Assembly (NCBI GenBank): GCA_043747685.1
Contig: JAYTOR010000317.1
Coordinates: 1 to 5,853 of the forward strand
Source: JANXUF01 sp043747685
GTDB lineage: Bacteria > Actinomycetota > Acidimicrobiia > Acidimicrobiales > Ilumatobacteraceae
Direction of reading: 5' to 3'
Length of the DNA stretch: 5,853 bases
The notes beneath the pieces were generated by a model, which saw only the letters and a list, made by a program, of their open reading frames with translations, ran no database searches and was not told the DNA's origin. The first letter of the stretch is position 1, and the number at the start of each line of letters is the position of its first letter. Position numbers and translations under genes: made by a program. Of this stretch, positions 4,607-5,853 are shown piece by piece.

Positions 4607-5853
4607 ATTCTGCGGTTGATCTCGGTGATCCACCAGGCGGCAACCTCTGGTGCGTCGATCTCGTAGGCGTCGAGCATCGTCAGCCCGGCAGCGACGACGT
4701 CGCCGTCAGCGAACTGAGTGGCGGCATTTGACCACGACGACGACGGCGTTTGCGGATCGCCGTCGGGAATCGGTAAGCGGGCGACCTTCGGGGCGCTGAG
4801 GCGGATCGCAGACGCCGACAGACCGGCACCGAGACCCTGGAGCGCGGCGATCGCCGACGACACCGGGTTCGAAAGAGCGGCGGCGAGATGCCACAAATGG
4901 CGCGGATCGACGGGGCGGACATTGATCACCGGGACCGACGGCAACCACTCGCCCGAGGCATCGACAACGGCCTCGATCACCCGTGTCTGGTTGGCGAGAA
5001 GCACCTTGGGAACGCGTTTGCGATCGGCCCAACGGCGCATCTTCGGCGTCAGTCTGGTCAGGTCGACGACCGGGGCGCGGTACGGCACCTTGTTGAAGCG
5101 CACCGGCTGCAGACCCCACGCGCACCGACCAGGATCGATCAGACCCGACGTGACCAGCGGTGCGAACGGGCCAGCGGCGACCGCCGTCCCCAGCCCGAGA
5201 TCGAGTTGACCGAAACCATCCGACGGACTGGGAGGTCCGTCGAGCGCAGTCGGAGGTCCGTCGAGCGTCGAACCCGACGGTGCCTCGGCGACGGCCCCGA
5301 CCAGACCGTAGTACTCGTCACGAAAATTGGCGTTGGCGACGCCGATGTCGGCGACGAGCCGTGTCGATCGCCAGGCCTCCGGCAGCGCCGGTATGCCGAG
5401 TTGGTCGGCGATCAGCGACGCCCACGTCGCCGACTGCAATGCGGTGGCCGGCACGTCGACGGCCCTGCGCGATGTCGAACCGATCGCACGCGCAATGTGT
5501 CTCGATCGGGAGCCAGACACCCAACCGAACACGCATGTCCGAATATTTGCATCTGCAAATTCCAGTGACGGGGACCACCAGAACCATTCCAGCGAACCGG
5601 TTTCCGCAGCGCGGCGTCGGATCGGGGCGGAATCGCGCGTCGACAGCATCGACGCCGGCAGGACGAGTGCCGACTGCGAACCGGTGGATGCTGCGAGGCG
5701 CAGGGACAGCGCCAAGAATTCGACTGCAGCGTCGGCGTACAGTCCGCCCCCATGATCGCTGCGACGGTTACGCGTCGTCTTCGCTGCCATCTGGCTGAGG
5801 TACGGCGGATTGCCGATCACGACATCGAACCGCCGATCGGCCCAGTCGTAGAC
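4588..5853 (-). CDS. Amino-methylating DNA methyltransferase (N6-adenine type), N-terminus outside window
   Basis: The frame is open to the right edge, with 421 residues visible. It begins just before the catalytic motif IV (FDVVIGNPPY; NPPY at fragment residues 15-18), which marks enzymes methylating the exocyclic amino group of adenine or, less often, cytosine. Next come a YADAAVEFLALSLRLA helix (about 39-54) and ALVLPASML (62-70), typical of the strands after motif IV. A variable region follows. The C-terminal part (about 310-365) ends in SAIRLSAPKVARLPIPDG, like the end of target-recognition domains in Eco57I-class and related methyltransferases. The SAM-binding motif I must lie upstream, outside the window. 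No restriction nuclease motif is visible, and whether one is fused or adjacent on the right cannot be told. It may be a solitary methyltransferase or part of a defence system. It is convergent with map and probably unrelated to the pilus genes. Confidence 0.85.
   Translation of the reverse strand, partial: VYDWADRRFDVVIGNPPYLSQMAAKTTRNRRSDHGGGLYADAAVEFLALSLRLAASTGSQSALVLPASMLSTRDSAPIRRRAAETGSLEWFWWSPSLEFADANIRTCVFGWVSGSRSRHIARAIGSTSRRAVDVPATALQSATWASLIADQLGIPALPEAWRSTRLVADIGVANANFRDEYYGLVGAVAEAPSGSTLDGPPTALDGPPSPSDGFGQLDLGLGTAVAAGPFAPLVTSGLIDPGRCAWGLQPVRFNKVPYRAPVVDLTRLTPKMRRWADRKRVPKVLLANQTRVIEAVVDASGEWLPSVPVINVRPVDPRHLWHLAAALSNPVSSAIAALQGLGAGLSASAIRLSAPKVARLPIPDGDPQTPSSSWSNAATQFADGDVVAAGLTMLDAYEIDAPEVAAWWITEINRRISPATD
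5231..5267 (-). repeat. 21-base-period tandem duplication inside the methyltransferase gene
   Basis: The 16-base word GGAGGTCCGTCGAGCG occurs at 5231-5246 and again at 5252-5267, a period of 21 bases or exactly seven codons. In the protein it gives LDGPP twice within TLDGPPTALDGPPSPSDG (fragment residues about 195-212). It lies in a Gly/Pro/Ser-rich linker between the catalytic part and the target-recognition-like region. Because the unit is a multiple of three, changes in copy number would alter linker length without breaking the frame. Confidence 0.8.

Noticed and set aside
4628..5568. Plus-strand frames opposite the methyltransferase (for example 4888-5568)
   Set aside because: They are Arg-rich antisense frames with no motifs, while the minus strand carries NPPY and a continuous methyltransferase pattern.
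1..5853. tRNA, rRNA, CRISPR, insertion sequence or integration site
   Set aside because: None was seen by eye on either strand; no regularly spaced repeats, transposase-like protein or tRNA-like cloverleaf was recognised.

Overview
The window is dense, high-GC coding DNA (G+C visibly well above half, not counted), with 1-4 base gene overlaps and actinobacterial-type proteins. These include a MapB-like methionine aminopeptidase with an N-terminal SEC-C zinc motif, a Tad/Flp pilus locus, and a MinD/ParA-like protein with a degenerate P-loop. I infer a high-GC actinobacterium, possibly of the Acidimicrobiia. The class-level guess rests on general resemblance only.

Layout, read leftwards on the minus strand from about 2815 to the left edge: a weak promoter candidate, a clear GGAGG ribosome-binding site and a possible 50-codon leader gene (2759-2607), then three pilus-assembly genes. 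These are a CpaB/RcpC-like SAF-domain protein (2607-1795), a CpaE/MinD-like protein (1798-1028) and the CpaF/TadA motor ATPase (from 1031, running off the left edge). Each stop codon overlaps the next start (TGATG once, ATGA twice), so this looks like one translationally coupled operon. The inner-membrane Tad proteins (TadB/TadC) and the Flp pilin are not visible and would be expected beyond the left edge or elsewhere.

After a gap of roughly 220-270 bases lies a separate minus-strand gene (3572-3033) for a short A24-family prepilin peptidase, the enzyme that would mature the Flp pilin. It is divergent from a plus-strand methionine aminopeptidase gene (3598-4578). Only 25 bases separate the two start codons, and 20 of these form a near-perfect palindrome holding a TAnnnT -10-like hexamer on each strand. 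That arrangement suggests overlapping divergent promoters with leaderless or nearly leaderless transcripts.

The right end (5853-4588, minus strand, 5' end outside the window) is the C-terminal part of an amino-methylating DNA methyltransferase with an NPPY motif and a target-recognition-like C-terminus. It carries an in-frame 21-base tandem duplication. It meets the aminopeptidase gene tail to tail with 9 bases between stop codons.

I saw no tRNA, rRNA, CRISPR array, transposase or phage gene. Nothing here convincingly amounts to an undescribed system. The points most worth checking are the divergent palindrome, the possible leader gene of the pilus operon, and the lysine-less P-loop of the CpaE-like protein.
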